This document shows positions 1 to 6,555 of a DNA stretch of 19,312 nt, piece by piece. The position numbers and the translations under genes were made by a program. Position 1 is the first letter of the stretch. The number at the start of each line of letters is the position of its first letter. Under the pieces are notes generated by a model. The model was not told the DNA's origin. It did no database searches and saw nothing but the letters and a program-made list of their open reading frames with translations. Source of the stretch: CAYQTL01 sp964420405 (GTDB taxonomy: Bacteria > Acidobacteriota > Thermoanaerobaculia > Thermoanaerobaculales > Sulfomarinibacteraceae); assembly GCA_964420405.1 (NCBI GenBank), contig CAYQTL010000083.1, forward strand, positions 1-19,312, written 5' to 3'.

Positions 1-1066
1 GGTTGCGGTAGTTCTGCATGTGGTAGGCGTCGCTGCCGCAGTTGCCGAACACCGCGCCGGGGATCCGGCCCCGGGGCTTGACGTAGTGGTAGCCCGACAC
101 CTCGCCGATGAACTCCGCCCAGCTGCGCACGCTGACGAGCGCCCCGTCGGAAGCGGCCAGCAGCTCCTGGGCGCCGTCCACGTCGATCATGATCTCGGGA
201 CGCGCCGGGACCGGCCGGCCGAACGACCGCACGGGCTCCACGCCGGCCGCCGTCACCTCGAGCGGCAGCCCCTTCCGCTCCCAGGCGCCGAGGCCGCCGT
301 CGAGGATCCGCACGTCGTCCACTCCCGCCCACAGCAGCAGGGCCGCGACCCGGTTGGCGGCGATCTGGCCCGCCTCCCGGCCCGGCTCGGCCTGGGACAT
401 GTCCGGGCTGCCGGTGCGGCCGGTGACGATCACCGTCGTGTCATGTCGGATGCCGTGGGCGCACAGCGCGCGCTCGACCTCGGCGGGGGTCCTCCGGTTC
501 CAGCGCTCCTCCTCCTCGAGCTCCAGCGTGTCGAGGTACACCGCCCCGGGGACGTGCCCCGCGTCGAAGTCGGCGCGGTTGCGGAAGGAGACGTGCACCA
601 CAACCGGCCGCCCGCGCGGCGCCGCCGGAACCTCCTCGCCGGCGAGCACCTTCTCGAGCCAGCCCGGGTCGACCAGGTGGCGCCACCTTGCGAGGCGTTC
701 GAGCTGCCGCCGGTCATCCGCCGCCCAGCCCACGAATCCGCGTTCGAGCACGTCGACGCGGCCGAAGCCGAGGTCCTCGAGCTTCGAGGCCCCGTGCCGG
801 CCGCCATCGGAGTCCCGCCCGTACACCACGAGCTCCTCCTCGGGCGACGCGCCGATCTCCGCGAGACAGGCGAGCACCTCCTCGGACGACGGGTCGTCGA
901 GCCACGCCGCGGGAAACGGCGACGCGCCGGGGATCCGACCGCCGCGCCCGCCGTCGTGCTCCGGCCAGCCGTTGCTCGCAGCCATGGGACGGAGGTCGAG
1001 GATCGACGGGGCGACCCCCCGCGCGACCAGGCTCGCCAGGTCGTCGGGCCTCAGACGTCTCGGCAT
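1..1066 (-). CDS. YnjE-type three-domain rhodanese sulfurtransferase (3' end cut off by window edge)
   Basis: The minus-strand frame is open from ATG at 1066 to the left edge (355 codons, no stop), preceded by GGGAGGTG six bases upstream. Three rhodanese-like units are visible at about residues 10-115, 130-265 and 295 onward. Signatures include GHVPGAVYLDT (170-180), HGIRHDTTVIV (204-214) and VRILDGGLGAW (252-262). The third unit starts with VSVRSWAEFIGEVSGYHYVKP, closely resembling my recollection of E. coli YnjE. In YnjE the catalytic Cys lies in the third domain; that part is outside the window. Unit 2 has TGRTGS (215-220) where an active rhodanese has Cys, so units 1 and 2 are probably inactive scaffolds. 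There is no signal peptide, unlike periplasmic YnjE, so a cytoplasmic sulfur-transfer role is likely. It lies 111 bases downstream of the PRPP synthetase-like gene on the same strand. Confidence 0.85.
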   Translation of the reverse strand, partial: MPRRLRPDDLASLVARGVAPSILDLRPMAASNGWPEHDGGRGGRIPGASPFPAAWLDDPSSEEVLACLAEIGASPEEELVVYGRDSDGGRHGASKLEDLGFGRVDVLERGFVGWAADDRRQLERLARWRHLVDPGWLEKVLAGEEVPAAPRGRPVVVHVSFRNRADFDAGHVPGAVYLDTLELEEEERWNRRTPAEVERALCAHGIRHDTTVIVTGRTGSPDMSQAEPGREAGQIAANRVAALLLWAGVDDVRILDGGLGAWERKGLPLEVTAAGVEPVRSFGRPVPARPEIMIDVDGAQELLAASDGALVSVRSWAEFIGEVSGYHYVKPRGRIPGAVFGNCGSDAYHMQNYRN

Positions 1067-1071
1067 CGTGC

Positions 1072-1084
1072 ACCTCCCGGAGGT
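1072..1084 (-). promoter_or_regulatory. Shine-Dalgarno site inside a short palindrome
   Basis: ACCTCC at 1072-1077 and GGAGGT at 1079-1084 are perfect inverted arms around one base. On the minus strand the start-proximal arm is the ribosome binding site of the sulfurtransferase. In RNA it could fold as a 5-bp stem with a 3-base loop and partly hide the site. The arrangement is seen directly; any regulatory effect is inference. Confidence 0.4.
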
Positions 1085-1177
1085 TCGGTCCAGGTTCTCA
1101 TGGCGCGGGGGGCGGCGGCCTCGCGGACCTTCTCGGCGATGCTCGAGGTCGGGGCCCTCACCTCGAAAGGTCCCTCC

Positions 1178-2152
1178 TCACGACCCTTCACCCTCCGGCT
1201 CCGACCGGACCGTCCGCCGCTCGACCGGCACCAACCGACCGCCGGAACCGAGCGCGGCCGCCACCTCCGCGACCAGCGGCGCGAGGGACCACACGTCGAG
1301 CCAGCCTGGGCGCGGGCACTCCGCCGGAACAGAGTCGGTCGTCACGAGGCGCTTCACGCCGGCCTCCGGCAGGCGGCGCGCGGCGTCCCCGACCAGCAGT
1401 GGATGGGTCGCGGCGAGCATGAACGGTGGCCGCGCACCGGCCTCCCGGAGCACCCGGACCGCCTCCTCCACCGTGCCGCCGGTGGTGACCATGTCGTCGA
1501 CGATCAGGCACGGACGGCCGTCGACCTCGCCGCCGGTCAACCCGGCAGCCTCCACCTGGCTGCCGCCGGTCCGACGCTTCTCCAGGACCACCGTTTCGAG
1601 GCCCAGGCGGCCGGCGTAGGCGGCGGCGAGCTCGGCGGCGCCCCGGTCCGGCGACACCACGACGGTCCCCTCCTCCACCCGTCCCTCCACCGCACCGGCG
1701 AGGATCTCGACGGCCGAGAGGTTGACGAGCGGGACGCGGAAGCACCCTTCGAGCTGCGGGCGATGGGCGTCCACGGTGACGACCCCCTCGATTCCGGCGG
1801 CCTCCATCAGGTCGGCCACGAGCCGGCTCATGAGGGGCGCACGGCGACCCCTGCGGACGTCGGCACGGGCGTAGCCGAAGTAGGGCACGACGGCCACGAC
1901 CCGACCGGCGCCGTCGCGTCGGCAGGCGTCGGCCAGCGCCAGCAGCTCCACCAGCCGCTCCTGCACCGGCGGCGAGGTGGACTGGACGATCACCGCCGTG
2001 CGGCCGCGCACGCTCGCCTCGAGCTCCACGTCGATCTCGCCGTCGGGGAAGCGCTCGATCCGGCATCCGGTCCGCGCCAGGCCCGCCAGCTCGGACGCCG
2101 CCCGCCCGAGCTCGCGACCTCCCGTGCCGGTCAGGATCGTCACGTCGCCCAT
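1178..2152 (-). CDS. Ribose-phosphate pyrophosphokinase (PRPP synthetase) family protein, diverged
   Basis: This 324-aa protein has the PRPP synthetase layout. FPDGE is at 35-39, VQSTSPPVQERLVELL at 56-71, PYFGYAR at 90-96, VDAH at 127-130, the catalytic KRR at 192-194 and the PRPP loop IVDDMVTTGGT at 217-227. The family makes 5-phosphoribosyl-1-pyrophosphate from ribose 5-phosphate and ATP in the cytoplasm, feeding nucleotide, His and Trp synthesis. The ATP-contacting stretch normally written ARQDR reads ARADV here, so the usual Gln and Arg are missing. The N-terminal Asn-Ala-Asn signature is also absent. It may be a paralogue or an altered phosphoribosyl enzyme rather than the main housekeeping Prs. 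The frame stays open 30 codons upstream to 2242, but I chose ATG 2152 because the family fold begins right there (MGDVTILTG). The Shine-Dalgarno (GGTGG) is weak. Confidence 0.8.
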   Translation of the reverse strand: MGDVTILTGTGGRELGRAASELAGLARTGCRIERFPDGEIDVELEASVRGRTAVIVQSTSPPVQERLVELLALADACRRDGAGRVVAVVPYFGYARADVRRGRRAPLMSRLVADLMEAAGIEGVVTVDAHRPQLEGCFRVPLVNLSAVEILAGAVEGRVEEGTVVVSPDRGAAELAAAYAGRLGLETVVLEKRRTGGSQVEAAGLTGGEVDGRPCLIVDDMVTTGGTVEEAVRVLREAGARPPFMLAATHPLLVGDAARRLPEAGVKRLVTTDSVPAECPRPGWLDVWSLAPLVAEVAAALGSGGRLVPVERRTVRSEPEGEGS

Positions 2153-2295
2153 CGCCGTCCACCGAGCCTGACAGTCTCCCCACCGCAGAGGCCACCGGGC
2201 CGCCCCGGGGCGCCTGCTCGGTGCCTCCCCCGTCGCGCCCACACGCTCGCCCTTGACCCCGGACCGGACGGTGCGGTTCGTTCACCTGACAGAGC

Positions 2296-2781
2296 TCACC
2301 GCCGCATGGCGTCGAGCTCGGCCTGGGCCTGGGGCGCGCGGATCTCGTCGGCGGAGACGATCCGCCAACCCTGTGGCTCGTCCCGCCACTCGAGCGTCGC
2401 CCGCGCGCGGTCGAGCCGGTTGCCGAGGATCGCGCCGCGACGACCCTCGAACGTCCCCGTCATCAGGAAGTCGATCGTCATGGTGGCACGCTTCCCCACG
2501 ACCTCGACCGACTCCACGTCGACGTCGAGGTCGACCTCGTCGTAGCTGTCGCCCACCAGCTTGACGTACCCGGCGAGGGTCTCGTAGGTCTGCCCGTAGG
2601 GGTCTGAGTAGGAGCGTGAGAACGGCTCGAGCGCGCCGAGAATGCTGCCGTTCTCCACCGCCTCGGCGGCGTCCTCGAGCTGTCGCACCATCACGTGCTC
2701 GGGCGCGAGATACTGGCGGACGGTGACCGCCACGAGGACGACGATCACCGCGGTGACGATCCAGGTCAGTGCTCGGGTCAT
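2296..2781 (-). CDS. Membrane-anchored NTF2/SnoaL-like protein
   Basis: A 161-aa protein with an N-terminal hydrophobic helix (about residues 5-21, WIVTAVIVVLVAV) and no lipobox or clear cleavage site, so it is probably a signal anchor with the rest outside the membrane. The body follows the pattern of NTF2-like proteins: a helix (VRQLEDAAEAVENGSILGAL), a short Ser/Tyr segment, then beta strands ending in ATLEWRDEPQGWRIVSADEI. No catalytic residues can be named. The start is ATG 2781. GGAG sits only two bases before it, too close for a normal ribosome site, while TATACT lies nine bases upstream, suggesting a leaderless or nearly leaderless message. It is 143 bases upstream of the PRPP synthetase-like gene and could be the first gene of that group. 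The fold is inferred from pattern only. Confidence 0.65.
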   Translation of the reverse strand: MTRALTWIVTAVIVVLVAVTVRQYLAPEHVMVRQLEDAAEAVENGSILGALEPFSRSYSDPYGQTYETLAGYVKLVGDSYDEVDLDVDVESVEVVGKRATMTIDFLMTGTFEGRRGAILGNRLDRARATLEWRDEPQGWRIVSADEIRAPQAQAELDAMRR

Positions 2782-2790
2782 GTCTCCGCG

Positions 2791-2796
2791 AGTATA
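2791..2796 (-). promoter_or_regulatory. -10 element (TATACT) for the NTF2-like gene
   Basis: TATACT on the minus strand ends nine bases before ATG 2781. No good -35 is visible. With this spacing transcription would begin at or next to the start codon. The motif is seen; its use is inferred. Confidence 0.45.
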
Positions 2797-2841
2797 CGGG
2801 GCGGGGTGACCCCGCGTCCTGCTCCCCCCGCCCCCGCCTCC

Positions 2842-2869
2842 GATCCCGTTCCCGATCCCGATCCCGATG
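2842..2869 (-). repeat. (CGGGAT)n hexamer repeat, left of the gap
   Basis: On the minus strand this reads as consecutive GGGATC units with one GGGAAC variant. Bases 2850-2871 (minus) match 11184-11205 (plus) exactly over 22 bases, so this is a dispersed repeat and not a local slip. The CGACAG-type hexamers follow at 2890-2911. Confidence 0.8.
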
Positions 2870-2911
2870 CTGGCGCCGGTGTTGAGAGGCAGCGAAAGCG
2901 ACAGGGACAGA

Positions 2912-3011
2912 NNNNNNNNNNNNNNNNNNNNNNNNNNNNNNNNNNNNNNNNNNNNNNNNNNNNNNNNNNNNNNNNNNNNNNNNNNNNNNNNNNNNNNNNN
3001 NNNNNNNNNNN
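2912..3011. other. Assembly gap (100 N)
   Basis: Exactly 100 undetermined bases. The round number suggests a scaffolder placeholder, so the true length is unknown. Related AGCGACAG-type hexamers touch both sides (2890-2911 and 3012-3050), which fits a tandem repeat the assembler could not resolve. Confidence 0.95.
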
Positions 3012-3092
3012 GCGTCAGCGACAGCCGGCAGCGACGGCGACAGCGGCGGTGGCCACCGGGGTCGCCACGACCGCGGCGGGCGGGTCCAGCCG

Positions 3093-3126
3093 TCGGGAAC
3101 GGGATCGGGATCGGGATCGGAAACGG
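3093..3126 (+). repeat. (CGGGAT)n hexamer repeat, right of the gap
   Basis: The plus strand reads GGGAAC followed by three GGGATC units and a GGAAAC variant. It lies in inverted orientation to the copy at 2842-2869, so the two flank the gap as imperfect inverted arms. A further partial unit is at 3138-3147. Confidence 0.8.
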
Positions 3127-3185
3127 AGCTGACACGTATCGGGATCGGACGACGGTGCCGCCCGGGCAACACCGCAACTGGCCCT

Positions 3186-4673
3186 TCACCACACGCGCGG
3201 GGTTCGGCCCTGCTTGCGGTCGACGGCCCACCGGTAGAGCTCGGTGTAGCTCGCGGCAGCGGTCTTCCAGTCGAACCGCAGCTGCATGGCGCGCCGGCGC
3301 ATCGCCTCGATGTGCTCCGGGCGGTGGTGATACGCCCACAGCGACCAGCCCACCGTGTCGAAGATCGCCGACGGACCGAGATGGTCGAGGACGAACCCGG
3401 TGCCCTCGCCTGTCGCCTCGTCGTAGCTGACGACCGTGTCCGCGAGACCGCCGGTCCGGCGCACGATCGGCAGCGTGCCATAGCGCAGGGAGTACATCTG
3501 GTTGAGCCCGCACGGCTCGTACTTCGAAGGCATCAGGAAGAAGTCGCTGCCGGCCTCGATCAGGTGCGCGAGGGGGTTGTTGAACTCGAGCCGCACCCGC
3601 AGGTTCGGTAGCCGCGAGGCGAGGCTCGCGAGCTCCTCCTCGCACCACGCCTCGCCGGTGCCGAGCACCACCACCTGCACGTCGAGCTGGCTGCAGATGG
3701 CATACAGGCTGCCGTGGCTCGGCCCACACAGGTCGCCGAACCCCTTCTGGTCGGCGAGCCGGCTGACGATGCCGTACACCGGGATCGTGGGGTCGACGGG
3801 GAGACCCAGCTCGCGCTGCAGCGCCTGCTTGCAGACCGCCTTGCCCGCGAGGTCGTCGTGGTCGAAGTGCGCCGGCAGGTGGGGGTCCGAGGACGGATCC
3901 CACACCTCGTAGTCGATGCCGTTGAGGACGCCGAAGAGGTCCGGCGCACGGTGGCGGAGCAGGCCGTCCAGCCCCTCGCCGAACGCCGGTGTCTGGATCT
4001 CTTCGGCGTAGGTGGGCGACACGGTCGTCAGCAGGTCCGCCGCCCGCAGCCCGGCCTTGAGGAGGTTGACGGACCCGTGCCACTCGAAGCCGGCGCCGTG
4101 GAACTGCTCCCAGCCGAGCCCGAGAATCGGGAACTGGTCCTTCGGGAAGACGCCCTGGTAGCCGAGGTTGTGGATCGTCAGGACGCTCGCGGCGCCGCCG
4201 AGTGCGCCGTCGGCCTCGAGGAGGTTGAGGAGCACCGGCACCGGCGCCGACGGCCAGTCGTGGGAGTGGACGACATCCGGGATCCAGCCGAGCAGCTTGC
4301 ACGCCTGCAGGGCGCCACGGCTGAGAACCCCGAACCGGAGCAGGTTGTCGCCGAAGGAGGGCTCCGCACGGTCGCCGTACACGCCGTCGCGTCCGTACAG
4401 CACCTCGTGGTCGACGAAGTACACCGGCACCTCCGAGCCTGGCGCCCTGCCCTCCTCCAGCCGGGCCCACACCTCACCGCCGCCGACCGGGATGCCGAGA
4501 GGACCTCCGACCGGCTCGAGCCCGGCGGGGTCGATGCCGTAGTAGCGGGGCATCACGACCCGCACGTCGTGTCCCTGCCGCGAAAGCTCCGGCGCGAGCG
4601 CCCCGACCACGTCGCCGAGCCCTCCCACCTTGGCGAACGGCACCATCTCGCTGGTCACCATCAGGATCTTCAT
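3186..4673 (-). CDS. glgA: Glycogen synthase, GT5 family (ADP-glucose type)
   Basis: A 495-aa protein of the usual GlgA length. It extends alpha-1,4-glucan chains from ADP-glucose in the cytoplasm. The N-terminal nucleotide-sugar motif KVGGLGDVV begins at K15. Other family blocks are HSHDW (136-140), TIHNLGYQGVFP (166-177), TTVSPTYAEEIQT (216-228), SRLADQKG (304-311), VVLGTGE (335-341) and the C-terminal PSKYEPCGLNQMYSLRYGT (382-400) with the conserved Glu at 386. All expected catalytic parts are present. The segment at 313-331 is unusual for the family and carries two extra Cys. ATG 4673 is preceded by GGGGGAGGG; the frame stays open further upstream only through repeat DNA, so that extension is rejected. 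No glgC, glgB or glgP is next to it. A perfect inverted repeat sits just upstream (4701-4726). Confidence 0.95.
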   Translation of the reverse strand: MKILMVTSEMVPFAKVGGLGDVVGALAPELSRQGHDVRVVMPRYYGIDPAGLEPVGGPLGIPVGGGEVWARLEEGRAPGSEVPVYFVDHEVLYGRDGVYGDRAEPSFGDNLLRFGVLSRGALQACKLLGWIPDVVHSHDWPSAPVPVLLNLLEADGALGGAASVLTIHNLGYQGVFPKDQFPILGLGWEQFHGAGFEWHGSVNLLKAGLRAADLLTTVSPTYAEEIQTPAFGEGLDGLLRHRAPDLFGVLNGIDYEVWDPSSDPHLPAHFDHDDLAGKAVCKQALQRELGLPVDPTIPVYGIVSRLADQKGFGDLCGPSHGSLYAICSQLDVQVVVLGTGEAWCEEELASLASRLPNLRVRLEFNNPLAHLIEAGSDFFLMPSKYEPCGLNQMYSLRYGTLPIVRRTGGLADTVVSYDEATGEGTGFVLDHLGPSAIFDTVGWSLWAYHHRPEHIEAMRRRAMQLRFDWKTAAASYTELYRWAVDRKQGRTPRVW

Positions 4674-4700
4674 CGGCCCTCCCCCACCCTCGAACGGCCC

Positions 4701-4726
4701 GCGCCCGCCACTGATTTCGCGGGCGC
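4701..4726 (-). promoter_or_regulatory. Perfect 8-bp inverted repeat upstream of glgA
   Basis: GCGCCCGC (4701-4708) and GCGGGCGC (4719-4726) are perfect inverted arms around a 10-base spacer, 28 bases upstream of the glgA start. It could be an operator or a 5' leader hairpin. No -10 or -35 stands out nearby. Confidence 0.4.
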
Positions 4727-4752
4727 CCGATCGGACAGAAGGAGATTGAACC

Positions 4753-4776
4753 ACCACCGCACCAGGACACCAAGAC
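4753..4776 (+). repeat. Octamer repeat, ACCAnGAC type
   Basis: Three successive 8-base units: ACCACCGC, ACCAGGAC, ACCAAGAC. The period is exact and the unit sequence degenerate. It is not part of any gene. Confidence 0.6.
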
Positions 4777-4849
4777 GGCCCGCGGGAGCCGGGTCGGGAG
4801 AGGGGTCCCACCGCGGAATCACTCTCGGCGCGGCGCGAGAGCGGATGAA

Positions 4850-4880
4850 ACGCAACGACGCCGAGAGCGCAGAGAAGAGG
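4850..4880 (+). repeat. Short-period repeat, CGCAGAG type
   Basis: Degenerate units with the core ACGCAACG, ACGCCGAG, AGCGCAGA, GAAG. It resembles the better-kept array at 10966-10992, so the same repeat family occurs at two spacers in this window. Confidence 0.5.
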
Positions 4881-5010
4881 GTTCTGGGGAGAGGTCGAGG
4901 GTCTGCACACGAAAGGTCCTGCGCCCGGCGACGCCATCACGGGTCCGAGGGAGTCCTCACTCGCCGCCTCGCAGCGCCGGCGCCCCGCCACCCGCCTCGC
5001 CCTGTTGTGC

Positions 5011-5042
5011 CTTTGCGTCTTTGCGCCTTTGCTCCTTTGCGT
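5011..5042 (+). repeat. Octamer tandem repeat, CTTTGCGY type (4 units)
   Basis: Four adjacent 8-base units: CTTTGCGT, CTTTGCGC, CTTTGCTC, CTTTGCGT. As I recall, similar CTTTGCG strings occur in spacers of many environmental bacteria, but I cannot name an established repeat family for them. Confidence 0.85.
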
Positions 5043-5160
5043 TGAAGAGGCCGGCCGCACCCAACCCGCACGGCCCATCGATCCCGGTCCCTGACCCGCC
5101 TCCCGCGCGGCCTCTCGCTGCCGCCGAGGTGACCACGCTTGCGCGCCCGCTCAAGTCACT

Positions 5161-5206
5161 CGCCCCGCTCGACATCGGAGAGGATCCGTGATACCTCTCC
5201 GGGGCG
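5161..5206 (+). promoter_or_regulatory. Stem-loop leader upstream of the gamma-lyase gene
   Basis: GGAGAGG (5177-5183) pairs perfectly with CCTCTCC (5194-5200) around a 10-base loop. CGCCCC (5161-5166) then pairs with GGGGCG (5201-5206), extending the helix to 13 bp with a one-sided 10-base bulge. It ends 24 bases before the start codon. A sulfur amino acid gene with a structured leader invites comparison with SAM riboswitches, but I see no SAM-I core and do not call one. Confidence 0.45.
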
Positions 5207-5216
5207 GCGACCTGCC

Positions 5217-5227
5217 GTCCGGAGGAC
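5217..5227 (+). promoter_or_regulatory. Ribosome binding site within a GTCC/GGAC inverted repeat
   Basis: GTCC-GGA-GGAC places the GGAGG ribosome site (5221-5225) in a 4-bp inverted repeat, five bases before ATG 5231. The Shine-Dalgarno is strong and fixes the start. The little hairpin may be chance. Confidence 0.6.
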
Positions 5228-5230
5228 ACC

Positions 5231-6460
5231 ATGGGCCACGACCTGAAGAAGCTCGGCCGTACCACCCTCACGATCCACGCCGGCCAGCACCCGGACCCCG
5301 CCACCGGCGCGGTCGCGCCGCCGATCTTCCAGACCTCCACCTTCTCGTTCCGCGACTGCGACCACGGCGCCGGCCTGTTCGCCGGCTCCGGCGACGGGTA
5401 CATCTACACCCGCATGGGCAACCCGACCATCGCCCGCCTCGAGGAGGCGGTGGCGACGCTGGAGGGCGGCGAGCAGGGGCTCGCCACCGCCTCCGGCATG
5501 GCCGCCCTGTGCACCGTGCTGTTCGCGTTGCTCCGCAGCGGCGACCACGTGGTCGGGACCTCGTCGGTGTACGGCCCGTCCCGGGTGGTGATCGAGCGCG
5601 ACTTCGCCCGCTTCGGCATCGCCTCCACGTTCGTCGACACCTCGGACATCGAGGCGGTCCGCGCCGCGATCCGGCCCGAGACCCGGCTGGTGTTCGTCGA
5701 GACGCCCGCCAACCCCACCATCGTCCTGACCGACATCGCCGCCGTCGCCGGGATCGCCCACGCCAACGACGCCCTCCTGTTGGTCGACAACACCTTCGCG
5801 TCGCCCATGCTGCAGCGCCCGATCGAGCACGGTGCGGACGTCGTGATGCACTCCATGACCAAGTTCCTCAACGGCCACACCGATGTCGTCGCCGGCATGC
5901 TCGTGGCCTCCACACCCCAGCTGCGGGAGCGCCTGCGGCCGGTCCACTCCTACCTCGGCGCGTGCATGGACCCCCACCAGGCGTGGCTCGCCCTGCGGGG
6001 CTTCAAGACCCTCGCCATGCGGGTCCGCACCGCCCAGGAGAACGCCCAGGTGATCGCCCAGCTGCTCGAGTGCCACCCCGCGGTCGAGTGGGTCCGTTAC
6101 CCGGGCCTCGAGAGCCATCCCCAGCACGCCCTGGCCTCGCGTCAGATGGACGGGCCCGGCTCGCTGATCTCGTTCGAGGTGCGGGGCGGGATCGAGGCCG
6201 GAAAGCACCTGCTCGACCACCTGGAGCTGATGACCCTGGCGGTCTCCCTCGGGGGCGTCGAGACGCTCATCCAGCACCCGTCGAGCATGACCCACGCCGC
6301 CATGCGCCGTGAGGATCGGATCGCCGCCGGCATCACCGACGGGCTGGTGCGGCTGTCCGTCGGCTGCGAGGACGCCGACGACCTGATCGCCGACCTCGAA
6401 CGCGGCCTCGCGGCCGCCGCCGTGGCCGCCGAGCGCGAGGCAGAGCCCGTCACGCCGTAG
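5231..6460 (+). CDS. Methionine gamma-lyase / cystathionine gamma-lyase family PLP enzyme
   Basis: A 409-aa member of the Cys/Met-metabolism PLP enzyme family, matching the usual 390-410 aa. These cytoplasmic enzymes form or break the C-gamma to sulfur bond of methionine, cystathionine or O-acylhomoserine. Visible residues are YTRMGNPT (59-66), the cofactor-stacking Tyr114 (SVYGP), VETPANP (156-162), Asp186 in VDNTF, and the PLP Lys211 in HSMTKFLNGH. C-terminal blocks are AVSLGGVETLIQHPSSMTH and GLVRLSVG. From the overall pattern it resembles methionine gamma-lyase most, and Lys211 falls at the same number as in the Pseudomonas putida enzyme. However, the Cys typical of that enzyme (its Cys116) is Pro116 here, so substrate preference is open: gamma-lyase, gamma-synthase or sulfhydrylase. 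The start is fixed by GGAGG. It is convergent with the DUF362 gene. Confidence 0.9.
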   Translation: MGHDLKKLGRTTLTIHAGQHPDPATGAVAPPIFQTSTFSFRDCDHGAGLFAGSGDGYIYTRMGNPTIARLEEAVATLEGGEQGLATASGMAALCTVLFALLRSGDHVVGTSSVYGPSRVVIERDFARFGIASTFVDTSDIEAVRAAIRPETRLVFVETPANPTIVLTDIAAVAGIAHANDALLLVDNTFASPMLQRPIEHGADVVMHSMTKFLNGHTDVVAGMLVASTPQLRERLRPVHSYLGACMDPHQAWLALRGFKTLAMRVRTAQENAQVIAQLLECHPAVEWVRYPGLESHPQHALASRQMDGPGSLISFEVRGGIEAGKHLLDHLELMTLAVSLGGVETLIQHPSSMTHAAMRREDRIAAGITDGLVRLSVGCEDADDLIADLERGLAAAAVAAEREAEPVTP

Positions 6461-6469
6461 CGGCAGCTC

Positions 6470-6481
6470 CCAGCCGGCTGG
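6470..6481. terminator. Short palindrome between convergent genes (possible weak terminator)
   Basis: CCAGCCGGCTGG is a perfect 12-base palindrome, ten bases after the gamma-lyase stop and in the 95-base gap before the end of the DUF362 gene. There is no T run, so it is at best a weak factor-assisted stop. Confidence 0.25.
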
Positions 6482-6555
6482 CTTCGCAGGCCGTATCGTG
6501 AGCGACCGGAAACGGACGCGGACGCGGGAGCCGGCGGTGCGACGGGCGAGGCGCG

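Larger units (their letters stand above)
2782..3185. other. Spacer of about 400 bases holding an assembly gap and repeats
   Basis: This gene-free stretch between the NTF2-like gene and glgA contains hexamer repeats on both sides of a 100-base run of N. Reading frames that run through the gap are artefacts. A weak hairpin downstream of glgA (3154-3161 with 3166-3173, two G-U pairs, no T run) could help end glgA transcription, but this is not convincing. Confidence 0.8.
4674..5230. other. Repeat-rich spacer of 557 bases between divergent glgA and the gamma-lyase gene
   Basis: No credible gene is seen. From left to right it holds an inverted repeat near glgA, three different octamer-period repeat arrays (4753-4776, 4850-4880, 5011-5042) and a stem-loop leader with ribosome site for the plus-strand gene. 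The arrays read as short basic peptides in several frames, which is a repeat artefact. Confidence 0.8.

Noticed and set aside
20..2545. Very long plus-strand reading frame (about 840 codons)
   Set aside because: It lies opposite the sulfurtransferase, PRPP synthetase-like and NTF2-like genes. Its protein is low-complexity Arg/Pro/Ala/His-rich with no domain. Long open antisense frames are expected in GC-rich DNA.
4753..5042. CRISPR array
   Set aside because: Units are 8 bases long without spacers, and no cas gene is present.
4674..5078. N-terminal extension of glgA
   Set aside because: It is translated from octamer repeats. The GlgA start at 4673 has a strong ribosome site and the family motif at residue 15.
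5101..5230. SAM riboswitch upstream of the gamma-lyase gene
   Set aside because: A stem-loop is present but I find none of the conserved core elements of SAM-I, so it is listed only as an unclassified leader structure.
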